DNA from: Pseudoneurospora amorphoporcata
Lineage: Eukaryota > Ascomycota > Sordariomycetes > Sordariales > Sordariaceae
Assembly (NCBI GenBank): GCA_033297205.1
Contig: MU859359.1
Coordinates: forward strand, 1-28,404
DNA: 28,404 nt
Reading direction: 5' to 3'
Part shown: positions 10,535 through 20,680 of the stretch, in pieces
Numbering within the stretch: the stretch's first letter is position 1
Layout of the letters: every line of letters begins with the position of its first letter
The notes under the pieces: generated by a model
The model's database searches: none
What the model was told of the DNA's origin: nothing
Seen by the model: the letters and a program-made list of their open reading frames with translations, nothing else
Made by a program: the position numbers and the translations under genes

Positions 10535-11002
10535 CTACCTATAATCGTCGGCAGGGTGATCGACGGCCGGGAAGCCAATAGGGAGACCGTTGTCCTGGTT
10601 CCCGTCAATGGCGTGGCCTCCGTTCATGGCTTGTTGCTCCTGGATCGCCGGGTTGACGTTTTTCGCTGAGTTGATGTTGTACGCTTGGTTTATGTTGTTC
10701 GCTGGCTTGACGTTCTTGACCGGCGGGTTGTTGTTCGCCGACGGCACGGGCTGTGCCTGTCTCTGGCGCCTTACACGCTTGATTTTAGCGTGTTCGGTGA
10801 GATCGGCGCCGACAACGTCAGCCACCGTTCGCTTAATTGGCTTGACCAAAACTTCAATGAGGGACCCATCCGGCTTCCTGAATTCTCCGATGGCTTCATT
10901 GTTTCCAGAGCCATATTTTCTGACAGCGTCAGCAAGCTTTGCATTGTGGTTCTTGGTCGTTAGAGGAGGATGTCTGATGCCCTGTGATTGTAGATGTAGC
11001 AC
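10535..11002 (-). pseudogene. Copy F: family-1 exon-4 relic without exons 1-3
   Basis: The open frame contains HNAKLADAVRKYGS, then VKPIKRTVADVV, then EHAKIKRVRRQRQ. These match copy D exon 4 (HNVKIADAVKQHGS, then RPQKRRIAEFM, then HAKVKRASRRR) in the same order. The tail is rich in N, Q and A with short repeats such as NINQAYNINSAKNVNP, and ends at TAA/TAG near 10535. The conserved TKLSN start of exon 4 is replaced by unrelated sequence. Copy D's tail ends only about 500 bp upstream, so no room remains for exons 1-3. It is a 5'-truncated duplicate, or the 3' exon of an undetected gene. Confidence 0.65.
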
Positions 11003-11511
11003 ATTTGGACTTATCTTGCCAAAGCGCTTCTTCCCTGCTCTTTGAGTCCACGGTGATATGGCAAGATTTCCAGTCGAGGAAAAGTGACTGACGGTTAACG
11101 AGATGGTGTACCGTTTTCTGAGAGTTTGAGTGTTGGAGCTCGTGTAAAATCTATTATGTACTCTGTACGCAATAAGTAGGTGCCTCTATATAGGTGGGTA
11201 CCTAAACAGGAAGACAGGGTCCTGTGCTTGCAACTCCCATGCTTCGCCGTTGTTACTGTTGGAACATTGTAATCGTTGTCACAGAAAGGCAGGAGGCGGA
11301 AACAGTCAGAAGAAGCATATTTGCATCGAAACAAAAGAGTGAAAAGTAGGTAGGAAGGCTTGTCAAGGGGTTTTTCGTCGAAAACTAAAGAAGGGACAAC
11401 TATAACACAAGAGAAACAGCCGAAGGGTACCGAACTCCTAAACCTGAACTAGGCCGGGGGACGGGCAAGATAATTCAGGTAGGAAGGACTCTCGGCGTTG
11501 ATGAGAGGGCT
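11003..11511. other. Spacer between copy F and copy D
   Basis: No gene is supported. It contains a tatatagaggc TATA-like word on the minus strand near 11195 and aggtacc-type words. It would be the 3' flank of D and the upstream side of F. Confidence 0.4.
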
Positions 11512-13618
11512 TTAGAGAAAATCTCCAGTATTACTCCACAGAATGCCAAACTCCTGAAAAGCCTGAACAGGACCGGGGCTTGGAGATTGAGTGGTGTGGC
11601 CTTGAAAGCTTTGAGGATAAGAAGACGAATTTTGGAGTACTCCGGCCGGGATACCAATGTCGTTGCCGTAATAATTAGTAGTTGGGTTGTAGTTTCCGGC
11701 GTTGTAGTCGTTGTCGGTGTCCTCGCTGTCACCGGGATACTCGTTGGTATCGCCGTCGTAGTCGTCGTCAGTACCGTCGTCGCCGTCGTCCTTACTATCG
11801 CCATCGTCGCTGCTGTTTTCTTCTTCGTCACTGTCGCCACTCTCCTCGTCACTGTCGCCACTCTCCTCGTCACTGTCGCCACTCTCCTCGTCACTGTGGT
11901 CGCTCTCCTCGTCACTGTGGTCACTCTCCTCGTCACTATCGTTGCTCTCCTCCTCGCTATCAACGTCTTCGCCATTGTCGTCGTCCACAATATTCCTGGC
12001 ATTGTTTTCGTTGCTGGCGCCGGTGGTGTTGCTCACGCTAGTGGTGTTTTTCGCGCTGGTGACATAGGTAGAGGTAGTCTGCGCATGTTGGGGCTTCATG
12101 CGCCTGATACGCTTCACCTTGGAGTGGCGAGCAAGCTCGGGGCCCAAAACATCCACGAGCTGGCGCTTCTGGGGCTTGGGGTACACGGCACTCATGGTTC
12201 GCTTACTGTGCTGAGCATCCAACTCGTCGCCCCGAACCGGACTTGAGGCAGAGAACTGGCGCGCCTGGCCGTCATAAACCTCGTGGTTGTTATGATGAGA
12301 ATAATTTGATGACACGGAATCGACGCCGGCAGGTCTGCCATGGTGATCGGTATGATGGTGAACGATGTGACCCTCAACAGCATAGAGCAAAGCCTGTTCA
12401 GGAAGCTGGAAAGGTGGCTGGTGGCCTCGATGTTCCTGAGGTTGAAACTGCGATTGGCCCACGCCATCTGCGCGGCCAAGCTCATGGTCAACCATGCCGG
12501 CAATGAAGCGTTGTTCGTCACCAGAGAAGTTTGAAGCGGCAGGAATCTGTTGTGCAGTCGGTTCCATGGGTTGGTCGTCATCTTGGATTACGTTGTCGGC
12601 ATCGCCCTCATCGTCATGCTCGTTGGTGCCATTTTGATCGGGAGCGTTGTCGGCATCGCCCTCATCGTCATGCTCGTTGGTGCCATTTTGATCGGGAGCG
12701 TTGTCGGCGTCAGATTTATTGTTGGCAGATGCCTGGACTCGCCGACGGCTAGCGCGTTTGACCTTCGCATGCGGGAGAAGGTCCGCTGGCATAAACTCGG
12801 CAATCCTGCGCTTCTGTGGGCGGGGCAAAACCTCAAGGACTGTGCCATTGCAGTCCTTGAGCTCGCCAGTGTTACGGTCAAACGACGCGGAGCCATGCTG
12901 CTTGACCGCGTCAGCAATTTTGACGTTGTGGGCCTTGATCTGGTTGGTGTGCAGGTTGGACAGCTTTGTCTGTGAAAGTGTTAGCAACGGGCGCTGGATA
13001 ATGAAAGGCGGGAAGGCTTTGTCTTACGTCCAGCTCGGTGACAGGGTTGTAAACAAACCTCTCCGTGGTGGAGGGCTGGAACAAGTTCGAAACTGCTGCC
13101 TTGCAGCACTACACATAGAGATGTAATTAGTCAGAGTTGATAATCAAGAACGACGGACTCACGCTGATAACGGCAATCAAGATCCTCATTCTGGTGGTGA
13201 AGTCCTTGAACTCTGCTTTGATGATCCTTGTCTCGGAGTGGTCTCCAACACGGCTTTCGCATGCCTCCATCTCCGCCTGTAAAGCGCCATTGTCAGAATG
13301 GTTAATCACACCGGATGCGACTAGTTTACGTACCAGAAGTTTCCAAGCCATCCGCTCTGCGTTCACGTCGGTAAGTTCTTCCCGAACGAACCTAATATGG
13401 CCGTGATTGTCGGCCTCCGAATCGCAGATGTTGGTCAAGTTCCGGAAAGCTGCGATCAGCTGGTCGACCCATACGAATCGCTCCTCGTTAGTCTTGGGAA
13501 GATCTGCGGGGGCAGCGCCGCCATTCTTAGGAGTTATTAACGCCTCCATCTCGAGTCTCCAGAAATTATCCATGGACTGGATGTACCGTTTACGGGGGGG
13601 TTGGTTGGCCGAAGCCAT
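11512..13618 (-). CDS. Copy D: intact four-exon family-1 gene, 645 aa, long acidic repeat tail
   Basis: Exons are 13618-13334, 13276-13163, 13108-13028 and 12969-11512; every intron is phase 0 with GT..AG ends (GTACGT, GTGAGT, GTAAGA donors). Exon 1 (residues 1-95) and exon 2 (96-133) look helical. Exon 3 (134-160) has the family signature CCKAAVSNLF..RFVYNPVTELD. Exon 4 opens TKLSNLHTN, then carries the basic module RPQKRRIAEFM..HAKVKRASRRR at about 210-240. Unusually, a second module, KPQKRQLVDVL..HSKVKRIRR, follows at about 424-450. Between them lies a duplicated 18-residue acidic unit (DADNAPDQNGTNEHDDEG). A Ser/Asp/Glu heptad repeat (SDEESGD) follows at about 490-590. No catalytic motif was seen. 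The basic modules are NLS-like, so a nuclear protein is the best guess. No stop, frameshift or lost splice site was found. Confidence 0.85.
11822..11962 (-). repeat. 21-bp tandem repeat coding (S/D)xxSDEE heptads in copy D
   Basis: Six to seven units of 21 bp (plus strand ctcctcgtcactgtcgccac type) encode SDEESGD, then SDEESDH, variants. Neighbouring units are nearly identical at the DNA level, indicating recent expansion. Confidence 0.9.
12591..12706 (-). repeat. 54-bp tandem duplication in copy D
   Basis: Two essentially identical 54-bp units start at about 12592 and 12646. They encode an 18-residue acidic unit, DADNAPDQNGTNEHDDEG, in frame. Confidence 0.9.
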
Positions 13619-14187
13619 TGTCTGTTATCGGAGTAAGTGAAAATTCCACACATAGCCTCTTCAGGTACCTTATAGACAATAAGAAATAGCCCTCGTGTGC
13701 CGCAAGGTGATCGATCATTCGGTTCAATCGTGTACGGATATATCAACTATGACGTTGGGGGATATCGACGACGCAGTGCGTCAAACAAAAAACGACTGGG
13801 CCGGAACGATCTTTGATGAGTTTGCGGAGGGGGATACATAAGGTACGAGTTGGGGTAAGAAAGATAGTACCTAGTCGAAAGATGAACGTCTGCTCGATAA
13901 AAGGAGCGAGTTTGATGCGACTTTGCGATGAAGGCAAAAATTGCTTTGTGGTTTGAAAAGTTTTTGGTAGTGTCTTGGGAAAACGACAGACTACCTGACC
14001 TAATGACAGGAGCCTTTCATGTTTAAAGCGACCGTTTGGAAGTGAATGTGGAAAAGGGACGTGGTGAATAGGTGCCATGCGCATTGACCTTTGACCTTCA
14101 CCTTCTGTTCAAAACCAGTTGCCCTGGCGACAAGGTTTTCAAGTACGGTAATATCAGATCGAACTTCAAAGGTTCACGATAAGAGAG
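13619..14187. other. Upstream region of copy D
   Basis: No gene was recognised. This is the presumed promoter and 5' UTR of copy D, and it contains aggtacct-type words. Confidence 0.4.
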
Positions 14188-14405
14188 GAGTATGGAATCA
14201 AGCCGCAAAAGATAGAAAGTACGTCGGGAGACAAACCAGACCGTATATTCGTCGAGGGAGATGATGAGCAATACAAGTCATATGAGGTGGAAAGACTGAT
14301 GAAACGCAAGACGGTATAGAGGGAAGGCAAGCCAATCTTGTTTTACTTGGTCAAATGGAAAGGATACGGACACGAGCACAACACTTGGGCTCTCACCGCC
14401 GACAG
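14188..14405 (+). mobile_element. Chromodomain relic, probably from a Ty3/gypsy chromovirus integrase tail
   Basis: This is one of the few plus-strand coding traces. The frame reads ..DRIFVEGDDEQYKSYEVER, then an in-frame TAG at 14317-14319, then FYLVKWKGYGHEHNTW. YEVERL, YLVKWKGY and NTW are the hallmark positions of chromodomains, including aromatic-cage residues. In fungi such isolated chromodomains usually come from the C-terminus of Ty3/gypsy (chromovirus) integrases. No integrase core or reverse transcriptase was found beside it, and the stop is consistent with C-to-T decay. It lies between copies C and D of the array. Confidence 0.75.
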
Positions 14406-14814
14406 TCCGGCATGGCCATTGAAGCTTGGAGTAGGCATTCTGTGTATAGGGCTCAAATTTGGAAGTTACGGTATTTAGACGAAGCTGTAGTACCACATCG
14501 ACGGTCTAGTATTAATAGGTAGGTAGATGTAGTTTGGTATCGACGGTTTTCCTTCTGACTTAGACAAAACCACATATCTGGATGACGAGAGGACCTTCTC
14601 TCTAGACGAAAACACTGAAAGATTCGAAGAGTCGATTTCCACCTTGTTCAAGCAGTTCATATAACTCGAAGCCGTCACTGACAGCTGATTTAATAACAAA
14701 TAAGAGAAAGAGCAAGAGAGGTATAAGGAGACGATTATGAGCTATCGCTATATGCATATCCCACTGGGATATCAGAAGTGCAGTGTCCTAAGAAATGTCT
14801 CAACGATAGTACAA

Positions 14815-14878
14815 AAGCTAAAACAGATTCTGGGCAGCTGGCACCAGAGAAAACTCCTTTGACTCTTTGCTGAAAGCC
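14815..14878 (-). other. Conserved family-1 3'-flank motif, copy C
   Basis: On the minus strand, GCTTTCAGCAAAGAG, then CTCTGGTGCCAGCTGCCCAG, then ATCTGTTTT lies about 40-105 bp past copy C's last stop. It aligns with motifs at 18771-18832 (copy A) and 20681-20745 (downstream of copy I), and more weakly at 24419-24470 (copy J). Confidence 0.6.
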
Positions 14879-14919
14879 TACCTCGAGTTGCTCTAATGCA
14901 CAATAATGCTATATGAACG

Positions 14920-17186
14920 CTACAAGTTATCCTCAGATGCGACTGTCGCCGCTCCGGACTGTCCGTACAAGTAGCCACCCTGGGCGCCGCCGCCACCGTT
15001 ATTATAGTTGTTGATACCTCTAGTATAATCCTCAGACGCCGGCGCGAGAGCAGACTCAGAGCCCAAAGACACCTGCACACCTCCTAGATTTCCATGCGCT
15101 TGTTGCGAGTCGGCCCAACCAGAACCAGCATCAGCTCCAAACTGGGTGGGAAGAGGTGTATACTGGTTCGGGATGTCAAATAGCTCGCCTTCAAGGTATC
15201 ACGGGGCAAGGGCACCGTTAGGTCTAAGGTACGATATCTGTTGTTGTACGAAGAGAGCAAGGAAGAGGTGTGCGCCAGCCAGGGCATGATATAGGACTCG
15301 TTGAGCCTTAATGCCAAGGCTGGACCCAGTGCCATGGCAGTGGCTGTGCAGATGACAGCCATTGGTCAATGGCACGCAAGGCACAGGGCATGTGATCTAG
15401 CCCTGTGACACAAGGGGCGCATAGGAGGAGAGGAGAATATGCACATCTCCGGCGTTGCTCTGCGGGCCAATGTTGTTGTTTAGGCCGATGTGGCTCAGGT
15501 GGGCGTTGTGCATGTCCGCAACGGCATGCCTGGCGTAGCCATTTCCGGCGTGAAGATCTTCCGTTGTGACAAGGGCAGTATTCTGGGCTTGGAACAGTAG
15601 TTCAATTCCGCTGATAAACTACTTTGGTCTCGAAGGCCTTGTTGATCCTTTCAACTTCCAGGAGAAGGTTGGGCTTCAAGACCTTCTTATGCCAAAGGGA
15701 ATCGGTACGTACTTGAGGTACGTATTAAGCCTTGTCGCCTGGGGCTTTCAGGGCATCTACCATACATGTGGAACTTCCTGGATGCCTTCATCCATTCTTC
15801 ATTTCCTTTTGGCGCCATCCTTCATCCAGGCGCCTTGCTTCTTGCCTGGTTGGCTGTGGTCGCTTCTGGAGATTGGGATCGTCTCGTGGTGCCTCATTAG
15901 CGTCTTCGGCACTTCCAGGGTTTGGCTCGCTAGCCGGTAGCGTCGGGAGGAGTTCGGGTAAGCAGTGCTGATGGCCGAACAGATTCTCTGTTTGAGCTGG
16001 CGTAGATACCTGAAGCATCTGCGCGAGGCTGTGGGATGTGCGGCTCCGTGAGCCTCACGTTGTAGGGCCAGGGTTGAGGTCGAATGTCCGTGTGACATCC
16101 GTATAGCTCGGAACGCCGTTGCTAGTAATACCGGTGCTGGTCGCTACGTTATTGTTGAGTTCGACCGACTCTTCCTCCTCCTGAATGGGGGGAAGAGCAT
16201 TGGCGGCGATGTTCTGCGCAGGTGATCCTCCATTGGCAGGAGTAACAAACGAAGCTACCGGGCTTGGGGAAGCTCCTCCGCCTCTGCGACTTCCTCTGGC
16301 CCGCTTCACCTTCGCGGCCGGAGACTGAGCCAGGTCCGGAGGAAGAAACTCGCTCAAAACACGCTTCCTCGGCTTCATCAGAATCTTGAGAAGCTCGCCC
16401 GAAGCATCTCTAATTTCGGCGCGGTCGTCGAGCTTTGTGACAGTACGGCCATTGCTCTCCGCAGCCTTGACTTCGCTGTTATAGACCTTTTTGGCGTTCG
16501 TATTATTATTGGACAGTTTAGTCTACAGCAAGTGCAGGTTAGCGGTAATGTTTGAGGCAGTGTTAGATAGCTAGTACTTACATCCAACTCCATAATCGGG
16601 TTAGCGATAAAACGGTCGATCAAAGGGACCGCGAAGAATTGGGTCGCTGCCGCCTTGCTGGAGTATCCTGTCATGTCAGCATCATCGAGGTAATGCCGAG
16701 GGTAAAACGAGGGGAAGAATGCTCTTACGCGAATAAGGGCCAACGTTGCCCGAAACCTACTCATGTAGTTGGGAAAATGCACCGTAAGAATGTCGGGGTT
16801 GTGAAGGACCATCTGAACATCTTTGATCTTGTACTACAAAAATAATGCGCGTAAGTAGTGCACTAATACATCGGGAAAGGGGAAAGGCGTGAGGATATTA
16901 CTGACCAGAGCCCTCCAGGCCATTGTTTCCATTTTGTCGCGAGGAAGATCACGAATGGCTTTCTGGTCTGAACTGTCATTGTCGATGACGCCTTCGGTGT
17001 TGTCTATGGCGTCCAGCATCTGGTCGATACATGCGAGCTGTTCGGCTTCATGTTCTGGAAAATCGTCACAGTTCCCCGCGTTCGCGCCGTTAAGGGCCGC
17101 TGCCGTAGCTGCTGCCTCCCGCTGGAAGAAGTGCGCAGCGTTGCGGATTATCCTCTACGGAGGAGCGGGGGGTTGCTGGATTCCAT
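14920..17186 (-). pseudogene. Copy C: family-1 gene split by a solo LTR, several lesions
   Basis: The four-exon layout is kept: exon 1 17186-16906, exon 2 16833-16729 (105 nt), exon 3 16662-16582 (81 nt), exon 4 from 16522. Exon 4 has TKLSNNNTN, the module KPRKRVLSEFL..AAKVKRARGSRR, and a PPIQEEEE acidic patch. Lesions are: (1) exon 1 is one base short after the ATG, near a C6 run; (2) in the restored phase a TAG stands where copy B has Gln (CAG); (3) the bases just before exon 3 are AC rather than AG; (4) a 533-bp LTR lies inside exon 4. Skipping the LTR and one TSD copy, the frame stays open to TAG 15393 and, past that stop and a TGA near 15195, through ELFDIPNQYTPLPTQ to a Gly-rich end and TAG at 14920. 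The apparent C-terminus VTRTFDLNPGPTT is LTR-encoded. Confidence 0.8.
15565..16097. mobile_element. 533-bp solo LTR with 5-bp TSD (tccgt) inside copy C
   Basis: The element begins TGTGACAAGGGC at 15565 and ends GTCCGTGTGACA at 16097, giving TG..CA ends. It is flanked by the exact direct repeat tccgt at 15560-15564 and 16098-16102. It matches, with indels, the repeat at 26493-27124 and the fragment at 1-93. The 5-bp TSD, TG..CA ends and absence of internal retroviral genes fit a solo LTR left by LTR-LTR recombination. A non-autonomous element with 5-bp TSDs is the alternative. Confidence 0.85.
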
Positions 17187-17799
17187 TTTGAAGAATGGAA
17201 TGCGGGTGTAAAGGGAGTTGAATAGTAGGTACAGGTATGTACCTCTAGTCAGTATACCCTGGGATGGACGAAATTACCTTCCTTGTACTATCGACAAAGC
17301 CGCGATCGGTTGGTCGAAGTTAGGAGTCGTGCGGGATGTTTAAACGAGCACGAGCGAGTAATCCTTTTAAGCCTGGAGAAAAGGATCCACAGGCTAGGCG
17401 CGAGAGGAAACTCTCAAAAGTGAACTGCGATTTCAAAGGTTGCCTACGGCGCGGTGCCTGCCGTGTGGGCTCCCGGCTGCCGGCTGCCAGCTACAACTGG
17501 GAGAAATCAGCCGCCGATAAAACTTGGAAGATACGTGTACCTTACTTGACAGAACACTATCAGAAGTAGAGCCGCCCGTTAACCTTGCGCTTCCTAGGTG
17601 CCGGTGTCTTCGTAATCGCTCTCCTCCACGTCTCAGATTCTGTGCCTTCTTCAAGTCCAGCCATTGCGGTCGACGTTCTACTGGCTAATGTTGGACTGCT
17701 CGACGTACTGCTCGTTAACACTGGCTTGCACGTTAGACTGGTTTGCCCGAAACCATCCGGTGCTTTGTCCTCTTCTTCGAGTGCCGGCGGCAAGACTAC
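17187..17799. other. Upstream region of copy C
   Basis: No gene was recognised. A minus-strand frame at 17560-17946 ends in a basic APRKRKVNGRL stretch, but its status is unclear because it overlaps an exon-1 remnant in another frame. Confidence 0.35.
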
Positions 17800-17857
17800 C
17801 AGGCAAGTTTCGGATGAATTTAGCGTACCCATTCCCGTCGGGGTTTTTAACGTCCAT
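17800..17857 (-). pseudogene. Scrap of a family-1 exon 1
   Basis: The minus-strand frame reads MDVKNPDGNGYAKFIRNLP. This aligns with copy A exon 1 (LDVENPDENGDVKFIRHMP) at 13 of 18 positions, and the DNA is also clearly similar. Stops lie on both sides. It sits downstream of copy E and upstream of copy C, so it is a residue of a further, almost erased copy. Confidence 0.6.
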
Positions 17858-17942
17858 ACCCTACTTAATAGCGGTCTCGCAACTCCATTCCTTCTCCCCA
17901 TTCTCTTCTCCAATTCACGACTTACAACTAGATCAACTATTA

Positions 17943-18462
17943 TCAACCAAAAGCCTTGTGCTGGATCATCCAGTCGGCGCCAAGTTCGTTCCGGAAAGGA
18001 CTGCCGGGTTGGTTTCCGGCCACACGTTTGGACATAGGATAGCTGGCGTCCTCGCCATCGTCGTCACTATCGAGCGCCGGGTCGAAATTGTCCGACGGGA
18101 AATTGACTGGGAAGGAAAGTGCCGGTTCTGATTCTGCCGCCGGGGTCTCATACTGCTCTTCCTCCTCGTCTTGGATCGCTGGCATGGCGCTCACGGCACC
18201 AACTTACGAAGGATGTCCTCCAACACCGGAGGAAGCAGCTGCAGGGACAGAAATGGTCGAAGACCCCGTAGACGTGCGGCCTCTCGGAGCACGCCTGGGC
18301 CTCTTGACCTCTGCCGACAACTCTTCATCGATGAAGTCGCTCAAAGGGCGCTTCCTCGGTTTGATGAGCGTCTTAATTACGGTACCCGAGGCGTCTCTGA
18401 TTTTAGTACCGTTATCATTCTGGATGACTGTACGGCGGTTGTCTCTGGCCCCCTTTAGCTCT
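17943..18462 (-). pseudogene. Copy E: family-1 exon-4 relic with a nonsense codon
   Basis: The frame begins abruptly within exon 4 at ELKGARDNRRTVIQNDNG. It contains the module IKPRKRPLSDFI..AEVKRPRRAPRGR, very close to copy A (EKPRKRPLSDFL..AQVKKPKRVRRGR). TAA at 18206-18204 sits exactly where copies A and C have Gln in (G/A)QNI, so it is readable as CAA to TAA. Past the stop the frame continues through MPAIQDEEEE, matching PAIQEEKE of copy A, and runs to TGA at 17943. Exons 1-3 and the start of exon 4 are absent. It is a truncated, dead duplicate most similar to copy A. Confidence 0.75.
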
Positions 18463-18770
18463 GTATTGAAAGTTATTCCAGGCAAAGGGTAAATAGTAGA
18501 TGTAAATATACGTAATTGCACGAAGGAAAAAGGAGGAGAGTACAGACGCTGCCATCGACATGTGTTAGAATGAAAGGAATAGAACTGTATGCAGACGAGG
18601 GTATATAATTCGAAGTTGTTACTGACAACGTAGTAGGTATTCAGTGGACAAAAAAGGAACAAGAAAAAGTGAATGAGCGATTAGAGAAGTAGGCAACATA
18701 TGCGTCTATGTATATCCTACTAGGATAAGGCAATGGCGATGATGTAGAAAACGGGAAGATATAATACAGA

Positions 18771-18832
18771 ATAAAAACACAATCTGGGCAGCTTACACCA
18801 AACAAAACGCCTTCGACGCCTCGCCGAAAAGC
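18771..18832 (-). other. Conserved family-1 3'-flank motif, copy A
   Basis: The minus strand reads GCTTTTCGGCGAGGCGTCG, then TTTGTTTGGTGTAAGCTGCC, then CAGATTGTGTTTT, about 80-140 bp past the stop of copy A. It aligns with the motifs of copies C and I. It may be a 3' UTR or polyadenylation-region element, or simply unit homology retained after duplication. Confidence 0.6.
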
Positions 18833-18913
18833 AAGCTTCGGGTATCTTAGGTACCTCTATGCTTCCAAAAGCCAATCTCAACCCCATAGTCATTCCCAGA
18901 TGCAACTTGCATG

Positions 18914-20075
18914 CTAGAGGTAGTCATAGACGTTGTTATGTTCATGGCCATAATTCTCCAGCGACGGATCGATGGACCCCTGAAGGAAATTGCTTGGATC
19001 CGGCAGCTCCTTCTCCTCTTGGATGGCAGGAAGAGGATTGTATACGATATTCTGGCCAGGGGATCCTCCATTGCCAGGGGTAGCAGGGGTAGCAACGGAT
19101 GCCGTGGAAGACCCTGTCGCTGTACGGCCTCTTCGTACGCGCTTCGGCTTCTTCACTTGGGCAGGCAACTCATCGGCGAGGAAGTCGCTAAGAGGTCGCT
19201 TCCTTGGCTTCTCAAGCGTCTTGATTAGGTTTCCCGCCGCATCCCTAAACTCGGCAATATTGTTGTTTTCGGAAACGGTACGGCCATTCTGTCGGGCTCC
19301 CTTGACTTCGTTGTGGTAGGGTTTCAAACTGTTTGTGTAATTGTTGGAAACCTTGGTCTATAGCGGATGAAGAAGATGAAAGACGTGTTAGCGCACGATT
19401 CTCTGTGGGGATCTGTTGGGTATTTAATAGAGGTAGCTTCAACTTACGTCCAATTCGGCAACCGGATTGCAGATGTAGCGGTCCGCGAAAGACGCGGCGA
19501 ACAGGTCGGTGACACCGGACTTGCTCGACTGTGGTCAAAGGCTACCTTAGTATCATCTTGCGCGGGACCGGAAGAGGGAAGGAGGGGGCTTACCCGCACG
19601 AAAGACAAAAACGCGTTGAAGCGGCTCATAAAATCTGGGAACTCGGGCGTGTAAACATCTGGGTTGCGGATCCCGAGCTGAACATCGCGCAATTTGGACT
19701 ACGCGAAGATGAATGTTAGTAGTGTAAATCCCGGACAATAAGGAGTAGGGAGAACCGTAATATAACACTGACCAACCACTCCCAGGCCATCCGCTCCTTC
19801 CTCTCTCTAGGCATATGGCGGATGAATTTCACGTCCCCGTTCTCGTCGGGGTTTTCGACATCCAGGTTATCCACCACGCCAACGACATTGTCCATAGCGC
19901 TAATTAACTTGTCGATTAATGCGAAGATCCCTTCCTGAGTGGTTGGGAAATCAACACATTTGGCGGCGTTGGCGCCCTGGAGTGCCGTTTGTCTTTCTTC
20001 TTCTTCGATTTGATGTAAGTGCTCGAAGCTGGTTATGAACCTCTGTTTGGCGGCAGGACCACTGTTGGCGCTCAT
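18914..20075 (-). CDS. Copy A: intact four-exon family-1 gene, 310 aa
   Basis: Exons are 20075-19773 (303 nt), 19698-19594 (105), 19528-19448 (81) and 19357-18914 (444). All introns are phase 0; donors are GTCAGT, GTAAGC and GTAAGT, with ACTAACA and ACTAAGG branch-like sites and TAG, CAG and TAG acceptors. Exon 1 (residues 1-101) is a charged helical segment with RFITSFEHLHQIEEEER and DFPT..IDKLISAMDN..KFIRHMPRE. Exon 2 carries DVQLGIRNPDV..FMSRFNAFLSFVR. Exon 3 carries SKSGVTDLF..RYICNPVAELD. Exon 4 carries TKVSNNYTN, the basic module KPRKRPLSDFLADEL..VKKPKRVRRGR at about 213-241, and a short tail with PAIQEEKEL. It has the shortest tail in the family and no VNTR. Function is unknown. The bipartite basic module suggests nuclear import. 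No lesion was found. Confidence 0.87.
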
Positions 20076-20680
20076 GTTGAAAGGTAAAAAGCGGGTATGT
20101 CGTAAGAGAAATTTAGGTATACTATGAAAGAGCAGACGCGATGCAATCTTGGAATGATCGCACTTTCTTTCCTCTTTTGGTGGCAAAGACGCGTCTGGAC
20201 GGTTGCGTTGTAGGGTTATGCTTTTGGGAATGGGACGAGCGATCAAGCCCAGCTCAATAAATACCTTGTGAAGAGGGTCCTGTAAGTTGCAATGCAGTGA
20301 AGTGAATGGGGATCTCCCAGGTTTCGGTGGTGTGCCGGCCGGCCGCCACCTGTAGGTGGTAGAAAGTGTCGCCGGCGAGGACATCAGATGAAGGTACCCA
20401 CTGGTACGCGGTAACAAGAAGGGTCCATTTGCAACCTTGGGAAACGTGACCATGAATAACGTTGAGTTCAGAATGTCATGGCGGCGGTCGCCTGTTGCTA
20501 AAAGGGCCCGGCGTTTCGTTTCCAGAGGACGTGTAAACAATTAAGGTATGGTAGTCACTGGATCCAATGTGTAACGAAGCAGAGGGAAAGAAAAAGGAAG
20601 GAAGCGTTGCTATAGAAGACAAAGTAAAAGAAATAGGTTCTTGCGAGGATGATGGAATGAACGAAAAGAAAGAAAGACAA
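20076..20680. other. Upstream region of copy A
   Basis: This is the presumed promoter and 5' UTR, with pyrimidine-rich DNA (minus strand) just before the ATG. The minus-strand ORF that extends upstream of the ATG (to 20540) has no coding features shared with the family, so the start at 20075 is preferred. Confidence 0.45.

Noticed and set aside
11587..12246. 219-codon plus-strand ORF rich in Val/Ile, looking like a membrane protein
   Set aside because: It is the antisense of copy D's Asp/Glu/Ser repeat; GAC/GAT-rich repeats read as Val on the other strand. D has introns and paralogues to support it.
11822..12706. Regularly repeated blocks considered as a CRISPR-like array
   Set aside because: Units are contiguous, in frame and have no unique spacers; they are coding minisatellites in a eukaryotic gene.
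17585..18037. 150-codon plus-strand ORF with a hydrophobic start resembling a secreted protein
   Set aside because: It is antisense to copy E's tail and the exon-1 scrap, and has no family support or clear start context.
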